Positions 11,780 to 22,900 of a stretch of DNA of 64,000 nucleotides are shown here, in pieces (within the stretch, counting starts at the first letter, position 1; every line of letters begins with the position of its first letter). A program made the translations under genes and the position numbers. Source of the stretch: Diplosphaera chodatii (lineage: Eukaryota; Chlorophyta; Trebouxiophyceae; Prasiolales; Stichococcaceae); NCBI GenBank assembly GCA_032358165.1, contig JAALGY010000030.1, positions 1,054,001 to 1,118,000 of the forward strand, read 5' to 3'. A model generated the notes under the pieces. The model had not been told where the DNA came from and made no database searches. It was given only the letters and a program-made list of their open reading frames with translations.

Positions 11780-14700
11780 TCACTGCACGCTCGGCAGCAG
11801 CCGTGCATCCTCTGGGCTGATGACGCTCTGGCCACCCATGAAGGGCTGCAGCGCCTGCGGAATGAGCACGCTGCCATCTGCCTGCTGATGTGTCTCCAGG
11901 ATGGCAATGATGAGCCGCGGTACAGCCGCTGCTGTCGCATTGAGCGTGTGCACGTACTGTGTTGGCACCTGCAAAAAGGCGCAGAGCTTTGACACAGGGG
12001 AACTGGATCACTTGACATGCTCTGAATGCACAACGTCCTCTAAGCACCAGCGGAGGCCCCCTGAAGCACCTTGCGCTGCTTTCTGGGCGACGTGCTTTCT
12101 GCGCCATTTGACTCTGATGCCAGGGGCTGTGGGCGGAAACGGATCCTGCGCAGACGAGCCGTGGCATCTCAGGCACATCAAAATCGGCCTTGTATTGTGT
12201 GCGTGAATGAATCCAGAGCACACAAGTGACCCCGCACCCGAGCCGCCTGGCCTGGTAGTCTGTGCAGTTGCTGGCGGAGCTGATCTCGCCGTAGCGCCGC
12301 ATGCCGGGCATCCACGCCTGCAGCAAGTTGTACAGTTTGGTCGACTGCCAGAACATACACGTCAACAGAAAGGCCCAAGCCTGCAGTCGCAGTGGTGGCG
12401 TACTCAGCAAACAGTGTGCTTGGCTGTCTACTACTGGCAGTGTCTGAGAGCGCGCAGCTTCCCGCCTCGGAGGTCACCTCGAAGTCGATCTTGCGGTGGG
12501 CGGGGGCGCCCAGGTCCCCCGTCGGCATGTCCAGCACCTTGTAGTGCAGCCCCAGCTCGCTGTAGAGGCTCTTCTCCAGGTCCACCAGCTCCAGCAGCAG
12601 CCCGTCGCTCTGCTCCGGCGTGCAGATCACAAACAGCTCCACCTGCGCTTGCATGGACAACATTCATTATGCATGTTCACTAGAGGTTTGCAGAACGGAC
12701 TTGCGGCGCCTTGAGAAGGCATGCCATGCCCTCCTGGACTGGCAGGAACAACAGGCGTCGCAGAGTCAGCAGAAATGAAGGCTTCAGACACGCTGGTGGA
12801 CTCAGTGCTAGGGTGACGTGCCACCCTATGAAGACACACTGGGGTTGTCCCAGTGCCCACCCCGCGCACCGCAGCACTGGCTTCAGCTACCATGCTGTCT
12901 GTGGCGTCGGAGATGCTGTGTTATCGACCCTGCCACGGAGGCGTGCAACACGGAAACCCTCAGCACGCTTGCTGCGCCCACCTTGCTGAACTGGTGCAGG
13001 CGGTACAGGCCGCGGGAGGCGGAGCCCGCGGCGCCGGCCTCGGTGCGGAAGGCGCGCCCGAAGGCGGCCAGCCGCAGCGGCAGCGCCTCCCCCGGCAGTA
13101 TCGCGTCCATGTGCAGCCCCGCGAGCGGCACCTCCGCAGTGCCCGTCAGGCACAGCGGCGAGTCCGCGACGCTGTACACCTGTGTTGCAGGGCTGAGGAC
13201 GCCGTCAGCAGCCGGTTGCCAATGCACATCACATTGCCCGTCAGGCGGCATGCCTGCCTTGTGAAAGAAGACAAGAACAGCAGTATCACGGCAGATTGAC
13301 ATTTATTGTTGGTGCTGCGACGTGAAATGCGACGTGCCGCATCGCACCTGGGTGTTGTCGCCCCGGGGCTGGAAGCCGCACTTCTCCAGCACCGTGGCCC
13401 GCACCAGGTCCGGCGTGCCGTGCGGCAGGAACCCCGCCGCCGCCACCCGCTGCATTGCCCACGACACCAGCGCCACCTGCATGTATGCTCGCCGTCCCTG
13501 CAGTCTCTGTCTGGTTGTGGTCCGAGGGCAGCGTCCATCTGCGCCCTGGACCCACCGCAGAGCTGCAAGGGGCCTGCGGTGCCCGGGCCCCGCATGCCAC
13601 CCTGCGGAGCCAGGTCGGCTGCAGCACCACTTGGCATACAGTGCGAAGCCAGGCAAACATGGCTGCATGCACTGGGCACAGCCACCTCTAGGAGGGCGCC
13701 GGCCCCGCGCAGGTAGGCAAACTTCGTGCCAGCGACTGCTGATCCTGCCTCAAAGTCCACCACGCCCAGTGTGGCGCCCAGCTGCACATGGTCCTTCACC
13801 TCGAACTCGAACTGCCTGCACAGATGCCAGCTTCACAACTGCAACGGCCTGCACACCTCCATCGCATCAGGTGTGCATGCTGACGAAGTGCCCTGTGCTT
13901 TTTTGGGAGTGACACGCACGCTGCAGGATGCATGCAGGCATTCCACGGTGTTGACACCCGGTCTCAGCACCTCTGCTCTCCAACCGTGTCCAGAGTGTTG
14001 CCCTCCTCGCCGACAGGCGCTGCTGAATGTGTCGTGTTTGGCAGCCGCTGCGCCTCCAGCTGCAGTAGCCACAGCAGCTCCCGGTCAGTGGGCCATCGGC
14101 GCATGTCGTTGCCCCGGCAGCCGCGAGCGTTGTGAGCGGCGCAGGCGAGCATCAGCGAGATCACCGTTGACCGGCAACAAGCTTGGGGCATGCGTGGGAA
14201 AACCACGCACCTGCAGCCGGCTGTCCAGCCGCTGGAGGCCGACCTCCACGTCCGCCAGCTGCGCCTTGAGCGCCTTGCCCTGCTCCACCAGCGCCGCCCG
14301 CTGCTGCGCTTCCATCTTGCCCTGCAGCGCTCCTCATGTCAGTACAGTGTGCAGCAGCACCCTCCCAGTCGTTAACAGCATGGCACGAAGCCCTGACCCT
14401 AGTGAGCGTCTCCAGGCTCTGGTATCCATGTATATCGTATACATGCATGGACCAGTATGGGGCACGGCAAATCCAGACACACCAGAGGAGCACGCTGCCG
14501 GCTGCCAGTGTGCCACACCTTCATGGAGGCCGCATTGTCATTGCGTTGCTTCCGCAGCGCATCCACCTGCTGCTCCATCGCAACGTACTCAGTGTACAAT
14601 TGCGCAACAAGCCGCGGGTCCGCACTGCTGTTTCGCCGTCTGCAGTTCTCCTCCAGCTCCTCAACATTGTCCCTGCAGTTTGTGTGTTGCTGCATACATG

Positions 14701-15235
14701 TCGCTCATGACCGGCGGCGTGCTGTGCCTCCTGCTGTCAGCCACGCACCAAAGTACAGCATTTCCCTCGACCCATGCAGTCCCCACCTGACAAACTTCAG
14801 ATCCAAGTTGGCGCGGAATGCCGGTTCCTGCACATCTGGCTGCTGCACTGGTGCACCGTCCGATTCTGGCGCCGTCGATGTTGCTGGCTGCTGCTGCTGC
14901 ACGCTGGTGCTGGCAGCACTGCAGTGCCTCCTGTAGGCACGAGGCTCCTGCGGCCACTGCAATCAAGACCCAACATGTTGGCGGCATGATCAGCCAGTGC
15001 ACCACTCCAATCGGCGCTGGGCAAGATCGCGCTTTGCAGCCTACTTTATGTACGGTGAGTCATACACAGAGGTCTGCACCTCGGGCGTTTGCCGGTGTGA
15101 ACGAGAGCTCCTGCTGATGCAAGGCATACGCGGCAATGAGCCCAGCGGCAACTGTGACTGCAGCCTCAGACGCTGCAATGCCCGCGTGCATGGCAGAGCA
15201 AGCCTGCTGCATCTGCACAGTATGCAGGCAGGCAT
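11780..15235 (-). CDS. Seryl-tRNA synthetase, organellar type
   Basis: This class II synthetase charges tRNA-Ser with serine and is of the bacterial/organellar kind. The ATG at 15235 opens a typical targeting peptide ([20 protein letters not shown]) whose exon joins in phase 0 to [11 protein letters not shown]. The N-terminal coiled-coil arm follows: [39 protein letters not shown], then [20 protein letters not shown]. The catalytic domain shows [43 protein letters not shown], motif 2 ([14 protein letters not shown], then [11 protein letters not shown]), [52 protein letters not shown] and the motif 3 region ([20 protein letters not shown]). It ends [11 protein letters not shown] and stop. A stretch of acidic and basic extra residues before motif 1 matches organellar enzymes. 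Plastid versus mitochondrial targeting cannot be told; dual targeting is common for this enzyme in plants. Confidence 0.93.
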
Positions 15236-15971
15236 GCTGTGCAGCAGCACAGAAACAGCCACTTGTGAATCTTATAGGTGGCAGGGATTGGTTGGCTTGC
15301 AGTCAGATCTGACGAAATCCCGCAATGAAAGCTCGCGAGGAGGTTGCAATACTATGACATCACGCACGCCAATATTTTCCTGATGCAGGAATGTGAGTTT
15401 TGGCGCAAGGTTGTTGCCTTCGACACATGCAACAATCATGCATGCCATGCATTGAGCTGAAGGGTGGGTGCCAGGTTGCCACTGCTGGCAGGTTGTCTGG
15501 ATGGCGTGCAGAGCAGGTATTCAACTTGCTGGTTTTTGTGCAACCTGTTCCCGCGGACTATGCTCTCAGCTGTGCTCCCACACATCGCAACCCTGCAAAG
15601 TGGAAATACATTGGCCGGCCGCGCCTCGACTGTGCATGTGGGGCACGGTATGCTAGGTGGACGCTGACTCCCCACGCGGGCAGCTTGTGTATGTACAGGA
15701 GTGCATGTGCCTGCCAGACGCGTCAAGCTGCCACTCCCTGCAGAGAGCCGATGCAGACACTGCAGATGACTGCCAGCCCAGTCGACTGCCGGAGGCAATG
15801 GAACACAGTCACTTTGCGCCTGCCCCGTGCCGCCGGCGGACTTGGAAACATCATCAAAGGTTGCTGCACGTTTTACACCAGGCAGGGCACAATTGCACAG
15901 AAGAAGCAGCCTGTTTCATGCTGGTATGAACAGTCAGCCGCACTGCACACTGCTGCATTGCCACAGGCTGA
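15236..15971. other. Spacer upstream of SerRS, downstream of eL41
   Basis: This 736-bp region holds the SerRS promoter (minus) and the eL41 3' UTR (minus). A plus-strand open frame crosses it (15400-16164), but it also runs antisense through eL41 and shows no family motif, so it is not annotated. Confidence 0.4.
15873..15877 (-). terminator. Candidate TGTAA poly(A) signal for eL41
   Basis: TTACA on the plus strand reads TGTAA on the minus strand, about 95 nt after the eL41 stop. TGTAA is the usual poly(A) signal of chlorophyte nuclear genes. Chance occurrence is possible. Confidence 0.4.
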
Positions 15972-16043
15972 CTACTTGGATCGTTGCCTCCTCCGCTTCC
16001 TCTTGAGCCTCCTCATCCTCTTCTTCTTCCACTTTGCGCGCAT
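15972..16043 (-). CDS. RPL41: Ribosomal protein eL41, 23 residues
   Basis: eL41 is the smallest cytosolic ribosomal protein, a single Arg/Lys-rich helix at the interface of the 60S and 40S subunits. The single-exon frame from ATG 16043 to TAG 15972 starts MRAKWKKKRMRRLKRKRR and ends RQRSK. This is the family sequence with one change: eL41 is normally 25 residues, with KM between the KRKRR block and the RQRSK tail, whereas here those two codons are missing and the frame is kept. The basic composition and the exact match over both ends leave no doubt about the family. The gene is divergent from the unidentified gene at 16397, with 353 bp between their starts. Nothing suggests an intron in the coding part; a 5' UTR intron cannot be excluded. 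Confidence 0.93.
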   Translation of the reverse strand: MRAKWKKKRMRRLKRKRRRQRSK

Positions 16044-16396
16044 GATGTCCGCTGTCTGGGTGTGGTGCTCGCACAGAAAGGGCTCTGTGCAGACACACCT
16101 GCGTGCTATCAGAAGCCTGTTAGACCCTGTTAGACCCCAGGGTCCCGGCCGCCAGGGGGCATAGGAAGCCCACCCCGTGATCTGTCTGACAGCGTCTGAG
16201 CCTAAATTGCGTCTGGACTTGCAATCTTGCACGCCTCCCATGCCTGTGCATCACCAACGCTACCAAAAATTGCCGAGCGGTCCAGCAGCTGTGTTGGGCA
16301 TCCGTCATCTATCGGCTCGCGTCCTGTTCGCTGTCCCGAAGAGCACCCTGGGCCCCTTCCGAAACACCGACCAAGTGAAGCTGGCGTCGTGCAGAC
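16044..16396. promoter_or_regulatory. Divergent promoter region, eL41 / unidentified gene
   Basis: This is a 353-bp head-to-head spacer. It contains a short direct repeat of CTGTTAGACC near 16118-16137. No TATA box or known ribosomal-protein promoter motif was identified. Confidence 0.4.
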
Positions 16397-19175
16397 ATGG
16401 CAGAAGATCCGAGTGGCCGGCGATCACCAAGTCCACATGACAAATCTGCTGTCAGGTCAGCATTCGGCCTGGCAGATGCCGCCGTAGGCGCCGCAGGTCG
16501 GCTGTGCCAATTGCTGCAAGACCGCAAGCAGGCGGTCATGGCTGGGTTCTTTACCAGGTGAGCGCTCAAGTGTCTTGCTGGTCGGATTGGTGTGAGCAGA
16601 CTCTGCTGATGACACATCCAATTGTTGATCGAAGCATGCGGCACGGTCCGCCTCATGCAGGGGTCCAGCATTCGCAGCGACCAGCCTCGCGAGCAGCGAA
16701 GCACCGCGTCCGCCGACGGACAGCAAGCCAGGCAGGGAGGGCGGCCGGCGCAAGGGCAGGAAGGCCGGCTTTGATGTCTCCACCTTCCGCGGCATGTCAC
16801 CAGAGCAGAAGAAGGAACTGCTATCACAGGTGGGCTCCTTTACCTTCACACGACCCTGCCTGGCTCGCATGCTATTCCTGCTGGTCGGTCATGCTGATGC
16901 ATCGTGCAGCGGGAGCCGAAACAATCTGCTGTGTTGCAGGCTACCCCGGAGCAGCTGGCAAACCTGCGGGGCGTGCTGCAGGCCCGGCTGCTCGAGCAGC
17001 AGACCGTCAATGTGGAGGGCAAGGAGGTGCAGCACTCGTGCACTTCACGTCTGTCTATATGCTGAAGACAAGAGGCATGCGGTTCACATGGTGTTCAGCT
17101 AATACCAGCTCATTCTGCAGATGAATCTGCTGGACCTGGCCAAGGAGGTGCAGAAGGAAAAGGCGCTGCACGATGTCGGCGGTGATGAGGCCACCCTGGC
17201 CTCGGTGCCAGGCGCCGTTCGGGTGAGGAGCCCAAGCAGCAATAGCCTGTGCCAACAAGCCATAAAGCATGACGGCAGTGTTTCCGCGTGGCCGCACTAA
17301 CAGCCTGACGACATAGGATGCCTCCTTGCAGCGTGCTGTGACGCCAATGAACGATCTGCGCCCAGAGGCACCCAAGGAGCAGATGCGTGTACACGAGCAG
17401 GACGCGTTGCCCCTGGTACGCTGTGACACAAAGCCAGTGCATGCGATGTACTGATACGTAGCATCGTGGCTTCATAGAAATCTGTGGTCATGTGGGATGT
17501 TGACGGCTCAATGGCTACACATGTATGGTGCATCACTGACTGTCTACTCCTGCTTGGGTGCAGGACCGCCTGTGCAGGGGCGATGCATACAGCCCCGCAC
17601 CCCTGGTGGGCATGCGGCGCGACTTCACGTTCGGCATCTGTGAGTGAACCATCATCACTTCCCAGGGAACTGCAGCCGTACCTCTGCATGTGGTGCTGCT
17701 GGCTCATCTGGAGGGGGCAGTAAATGGTGGTCAGCTGGCAGTTGGGGCATGTCCCAGCGAAATGATCATCCACAGCCGCCTTGTTCGGCTCTTGCAGATG
17801 CCAATGGCAGTGCGGTCAGAAGACAGTTGAAGAAGAAGTGGGCCAGGCGCAACCCCGAAGAAGTGAGCGCTGCGTGGTGCATACGACTGCAAGCTGGAGA
17901 TGCTTGCATCTCTGTCATGATTGGTTTTGCCCTGAGGAACGTCGATATGTTGCTTGCTGCAGGTCATTGCCGACCAGGAGTTCTACGACGATGTGATGTC
18001 ATGCGCACCGTACCTGGACATGACCCTGCTTGTGATGCCCACTCGCCGGTTGCCGCTGGAGCAAACGGTATGTTATCCGCCTCATGACGCAGTACATATG
18101 AGCAACACGAACGACTGTATCAGCACCTGGCTTGGCTATACGTTTGGCGATGTGCATGCTTACATGCAGGTGGCCACATTTGCTGGGCGCATGCGCAACA
18201 GCCTGACCTTCCTCAGCGGCGGCAAGCTACCGTCAGAAGACAACAGTGCCATCGAGACCATGGCGTCTCGGTTCACAGGTGCAGGAGCCTGTGTACTCAT
18301 TGTCAGGGTGCGGCCCAGCCAGCACATCCCCTGGTTGTTGCGAGCAAACCGCCTGGTCAGTGACTCTTCAGCCAAAGAGTGTCGTCGTGCTGCTGCAGTG
18401 CCGCGGCTCAGCCAGACGCGCCTCATAGACCGGGGTCAGGTGGCCAAGGACTCGCAGTTCCTGTTCAGCATCGGCAGCCAGGGCCAGCTGGCCATCGAGG
18501 GTGCGTCCAAGCACCCGCGGGCCTAGCCTCACCATGATGGCAGTGTTGCGCTTGGCAACGTCCTCTGGTGCGGGCGCACTGCAGCACGTTCCCATGCACA
18601 GCTTGCGCTGTGCGTATCCAGCTGAACCATGCACATGCAGGCATCACGCCTGCGCCGCTGCGGGACCGACGGCCGGTCTTCCTGGGCAGCTTCCTCAACA
18701 ATCGGCTGGCGCCTGCGCTGCTGGCGCAGTTCCTGGGCCCTGATGCAATCGACGACGAGGCCAAGGCCGAAGCCGGCGCTTCCCTCGTCTTTGCCATCAA
18801 TGGCTTCAAGTGCGCGCCTGCTGCCCCAGACTGCTCTGGCATCCATCCGACAACAGGCTTGCTGTGCTGCCATGACATTGCTGTTTGAGGATAGCGCCTG
18901 CTTGTACCAAGATCCAATTGCGCGCCTGCACATCTGTGGTGATTGCACAGCATTGCACCATCTGCAGGTTTGGGTCCAGCCCTCAAAAGAAGAACCAGTA
19001 CCTGTTGGACGAGTCCACCGACACGGGCTTCCCAGCGCCGGAGGTTGAGGAGGTGGTGGCCGGTCCCCAGCTGTTCCAGCACCTTCCCACAGCTGCGCGC
19101 AGCAGGCGGCGGCTGCTGCTGAACGGCATCTCCAGCGCTGGGCGACCTCAGCAGCCTCAGCTGGAGGCAGCATGA
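16397..19175 (+). CDS. Unidentified multi-exon protein
   Basis: I do not recognise the family. At least eleven exons chain on the plus strand with good splice sites. The ATG at 16397 gives MAEDPSGRRSPSPHDKSAVR, then AFGLADAAVGAAGRLCQLLQ. Later blocks are FDVSTFRGMSPEQKKELLSQ (about 16770), ATPEQLANLRGVLQARLLEQ (16940), MNLLDLAKEVQKEKALHDVG (17122), LVGMRRDFTFGI (about 17610), VIADQEFYDDVMSCAPYLDM (17963), FAGRMRNSLTFLSGGKLPSE (18179), DSQFLFSIGSQGQLAIE (about 18450), RPVFLGSFLNNRLAPALLAQ (18673) and NGFK|FGSSPQKKNQYLLDES, whose Lys codon is split by the intron. The frame ends at 19175. The protein is about 450 residues, mostly soluble, with a charged N-terminal half and a more ordered C-terminal half. 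No catalytic motif, membrane segment or clear targeting peptide was seen. The exon set near 18270-18440 is the least certain. Confidence 0.62.
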
Positions 19176-19976
19176 GCATGACATCAGTCGGGGTCTCCCC
19201 AGGCCAACTGCCCGCCTGGTTCAGCATCTGTGTGTGCGTCGCACGGTTGTACTAACAAGGCTGCCTCGGATCAAGGACCCTGCTCGCCTCAGGCCAATCA
19301 ATTGCATCAGAAGACCTCCTCATATGGTGCCCCTGCTGGCCCTGCAATGCGTGCTCACACCCTCCACACCCTGTAGAGCAACTCGATGAGCAAGGGCTGG
19401 CTGCTGATGTGGCAGCAAGATCAGAGCCACAAGCATCATGCGTCTCGCAGCATTAGCGGCACCTATGCAGTGCCAGGGATCCCCATTCTACGTGAAGTTT
19501 GCAGATCGCCTTGCACGCGCCCTGCGAAGGCGGTGAGACGGGCCGCTGGCCGTCAAGGGTTGAGCTGCGCTGGCCGAGTCTCGGAAGGCCACGACAAGGC
19601 ACAAGCGCACGCAACATCGACCGGCCGCTGCGGCCCCACAGGTGCTCATGTGCTCATGTGCACACTCCGCGCATGCACGCGCAACTCCGCGACGAAACTA
19701 CCCCACGGGGCTGCCCATGACTTGCTGCTGCTGCAACATTGTGGGCAAGATGCTTGCAGCTTCCGTTTGGCGTGCCCAACCCGTAGTTTCAATCATCGTT
19801 GAGATTGACGTGCCTGCGTGTATACAAATAGGATGCGCTTGTGATCCACAGACCTTGCTATGCATACTCATGCAGTGCCGCCTTGTGACCCCCTACACCC
19901 TGTGCAGGCCTTGCCCCACTCACCAAAGTGACAGTCGTAGCCTCGGGACACTGTCAGCAACGCAGCCAGCGCAGCC
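19176..19976. other. Intergenic region between two plus-strand genes
   Basis: About 800 bp hold the 3' UTR of the unidentified gene and the promoter/5' UTR of the coiled-coil gene. Open frames here lack family motifs and plausible splice partners. I saw no repeat or RNA gene. Confidence 0.4.
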
Positions 19977-22900
19977 ATGGGCTGGTCGGACGACATCTAC
20001 ATGCGGCGCTCGTCATCTGGCGATGCATCCCCGTCCAAGCGCGAGGCCAATCTTGCCGGGTCGCCGCACCGCAACAACCACAGCTCGCCCAACAGCAGCC
20101 TCACGTCAGCCAAGGCGGCACGCTCGGCGTCCACGCCGCCGCCGTCACCGCTGGCCTCGCGGCCGCCACTGGCAAAGCGCTCAGCCAGCAACCCAGTGGA
20201 CTCGGGGCTGACAAATGGCTCGGGCTACATGGGAGATGACGACGACAGCGGCGGCGACGGCCTGGCGCCCCTGCTGCTGGTGGGTGCCGCCGTCGCCAGG
20301 ACGGCCTTCCAGCACCTGTCTCCCCGGCGGCAGGCCGCGGCGTCGCCCCGGCGCCAGCCGGCCCCCCAGCCCGCGCCGCAGACGCCGCCGCACATGCGCC
20401 ACCTGGAGCACCTGCCCCACAAGTCGCCCCGCAACCTGCCGCCGCCCATCCTGATGTCCCCCCGCACGCCGCGCGACCGCCCCAAGACGCCTCGCTCCGT
20501 CCGGTTCTCAGAAGAGCCTGACATCGAGGTGTGCTGCTCACACAGGGACTTTGTCCTGCACTCTGACAGTGCTTGTTGTTGACCCGATGTTGGGTGTGCA
20601 TATATCGCCACACAGCGTCAGTAGTCGTCTGCATGGTGGGTGAGTGTGACGGTGTCGTGATGTGTGCGCCCGGCCTGTGGCAGGGCCCCATGCCGCCGAC
20701 GCCGCGCACCCCCCGTGGCGGGCGGCCGCCTCTGCACCCCCAGAGCCCGACCAGCCCGCATGCAGTCCCGCCAGTGTCGCCGCGGCAGCGGACAACGCCA
20801 CGCACGAATGGCGAAGCGCCCTCGCCAGCCAGGTGTGCAGTGCTACATACTCGTGGCATACTCACAATCCCGACAATGGGGATGTATGGACTTGAGTCGG
20901 TAGCTGCACCTCTGCATAGCCGCTGCAGCGTTCCCGCACCGTGAACATTTTTACACGTCCTGCTTGCAGGCAGCCACAGCCGCCGCAGCAGCCACCCCTG
21001 CGGCTGCCCCCAATGCCACACCTGCCGCCACCTGGCCAGATGCTGCAGGCCGCCCTGGGACCGTCTCAGCAAGTTGCCAACTTCATGATGGCCACCCCGC
21101 TGCACCTGCTGGCGATCTTCTTTCAGACAGCGCAGCACGCTGCAGACGGCGTGGCAGCTGGTATGCTGGTTGAACAGTGCTGCCTTCCTTGCTGCGCACT
21201 GATCCAACCATGCTTGCTACCTGAGCCGGGTGCCAATAGGCTGCCTGGTGCCAATAGGCTGCCCTGTGCAATGGCAGGGGCCGGCCGTGTGCTTGGACCG
21301 CCTGCTGAGGCGCTGCGCCGCGGGCGGCGCCGCCAGCGGCCGGTGCCACGCCTTCAGCATCGGCAGGTCACCACCTTTCCTGCTCCTTCCGGTTGTGGCA
21401 AGCCCCATGGCTGTGTTCCGCTGCATGACACTGCCTGCGCTCGCAGCTGGGTTGCTGTGCCTATTCCGGTCCATTGGTGCAGTTCTCCATACATGCTGAC
21501 TTGCACTATGTATCAACCAGGGTTCGACGTCACCCACGCCGTCCAGCGGCAGTGGCCATCGCCACTCCGTGGAGATTCCCAGCCTGCGGCTCGGCAGCAG
21601 CAGCGGCGGGTCCGGAGGTGGAGAGTCGCCTGGTGGCGGTGACGGCTCGACCGCCCAGTCCGCAGCCCCAGCACAGCTGGGCGGGTCCACGGCCATAGCT
21701 GAGCGGGAGCCATCCCTGGGGTTCAAGCAGCCGCTGCCGGCACCCAGTGCGAACACGCCACGGATTGTGTCTGCCAACCGGGGCATCTGGCGGCACCTGC
21801 GTCCGCGGGTGCGCATGCTGGGACACGGCTGGACATCTTTTTGGCCTGCTGCAATCACCACAATACACAGTGCACGCTTTGCCCATCACAGCATCGCCCA
21901 TTGCAGGTGCGATTGGTCTCCTAGGGGCTGCAGCTGCCGGCCTGCATGCTGTCGTGCTCTGTGCAGCTGGTGCTGATCGATGAATCAAACTGCAATGCAG
22001 CTATCACAGCGGGCCGAGGAGGCAGAGGCACTTGCAGAGGCGCTGCACATCGAGAAGACGGCGCTGGAGGAGAAGCTCAGTGCGACAGAGGCGCGGCTGC
22101 AGTCGGCAATTGAGAGCGGCCGTGACACCCAGAATGCGGCCATGGTCGAGAACGAGCGCCGCGCTGCTGCCCTTAACGAGGTGCGCTCCTGTGTTTCTGC
22201 CTCTGCTCACTCTGCAATGCGCTGGCGAGCTGGCTGTCTGCCACCTGCTCGGACGGTGCTCCTTGCACAGCAGTCAGTCGTGTGAAATGTATGATCCCCG
22301 GCAGCCAGGCAGTCATACTCTGCCGACTCACTGCCGGGTGTGTGTTACGCAGGCCAACAAGCAGCTGGAGAGGCTGGAGGCGAAGCTGCGGCAGCGGCAG
22401 GCGGCGGTGGAGGGCCTCGCCCACCGCCTGGCCGAGACGCCCCGCGCCGCCGCCGCCACCCCCCGCGGCTCCATGACCCCCCGCGGCTCCGGTACCCCCC
22501 GCGGCTCCTCCAGGTCCGCTCCTTTCGTGCCTCCGCACCCTCTTGCATGTCGCTCGTTGTGGCTGTGCATGTGCCTCGGAGCATGGTCGTCAACCAGACT
22601 TCTGGTATAGCCGGCCAGCAAGCACGAACGTCCTAGGGAGGTCTGTGATGCTTCATGCAGTCAACACATTCAGATGAAGCAAGGGTACTGACTGCCGCTA
22701 GCCATTGTTCTCATGCAGCGGTGCGCCCATTATGGGCCTGGCGCTGCCGTCCCCCCGGGCCGGCCCCTCCTATGCCATGGCCTCGCCGCGCATCAGCCTC
22801 CCCTCCCCCCGTGGTGGACCCCTCAGCCCCACTGGTATGCCTATGGCCTGTAAGCCTCAAGAAGCCTATTCTAGCATGCGCTCAACTTTACCAAGGCACT

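Noticed and set aside
12883..13912. Plus-strand frames opposite seryl-tRNA synthetase
   Set aside because: They are antisense shadows of strongly conserved synthetase exons and carry no motif of their own.
15400..16164. A 254-codon plus-strand frame
   Set aside because: It runs antisense through the certain eL41 gene, has no family motif and its translation is Cys/Arg-rich, as expected for random GC-rich sequence.
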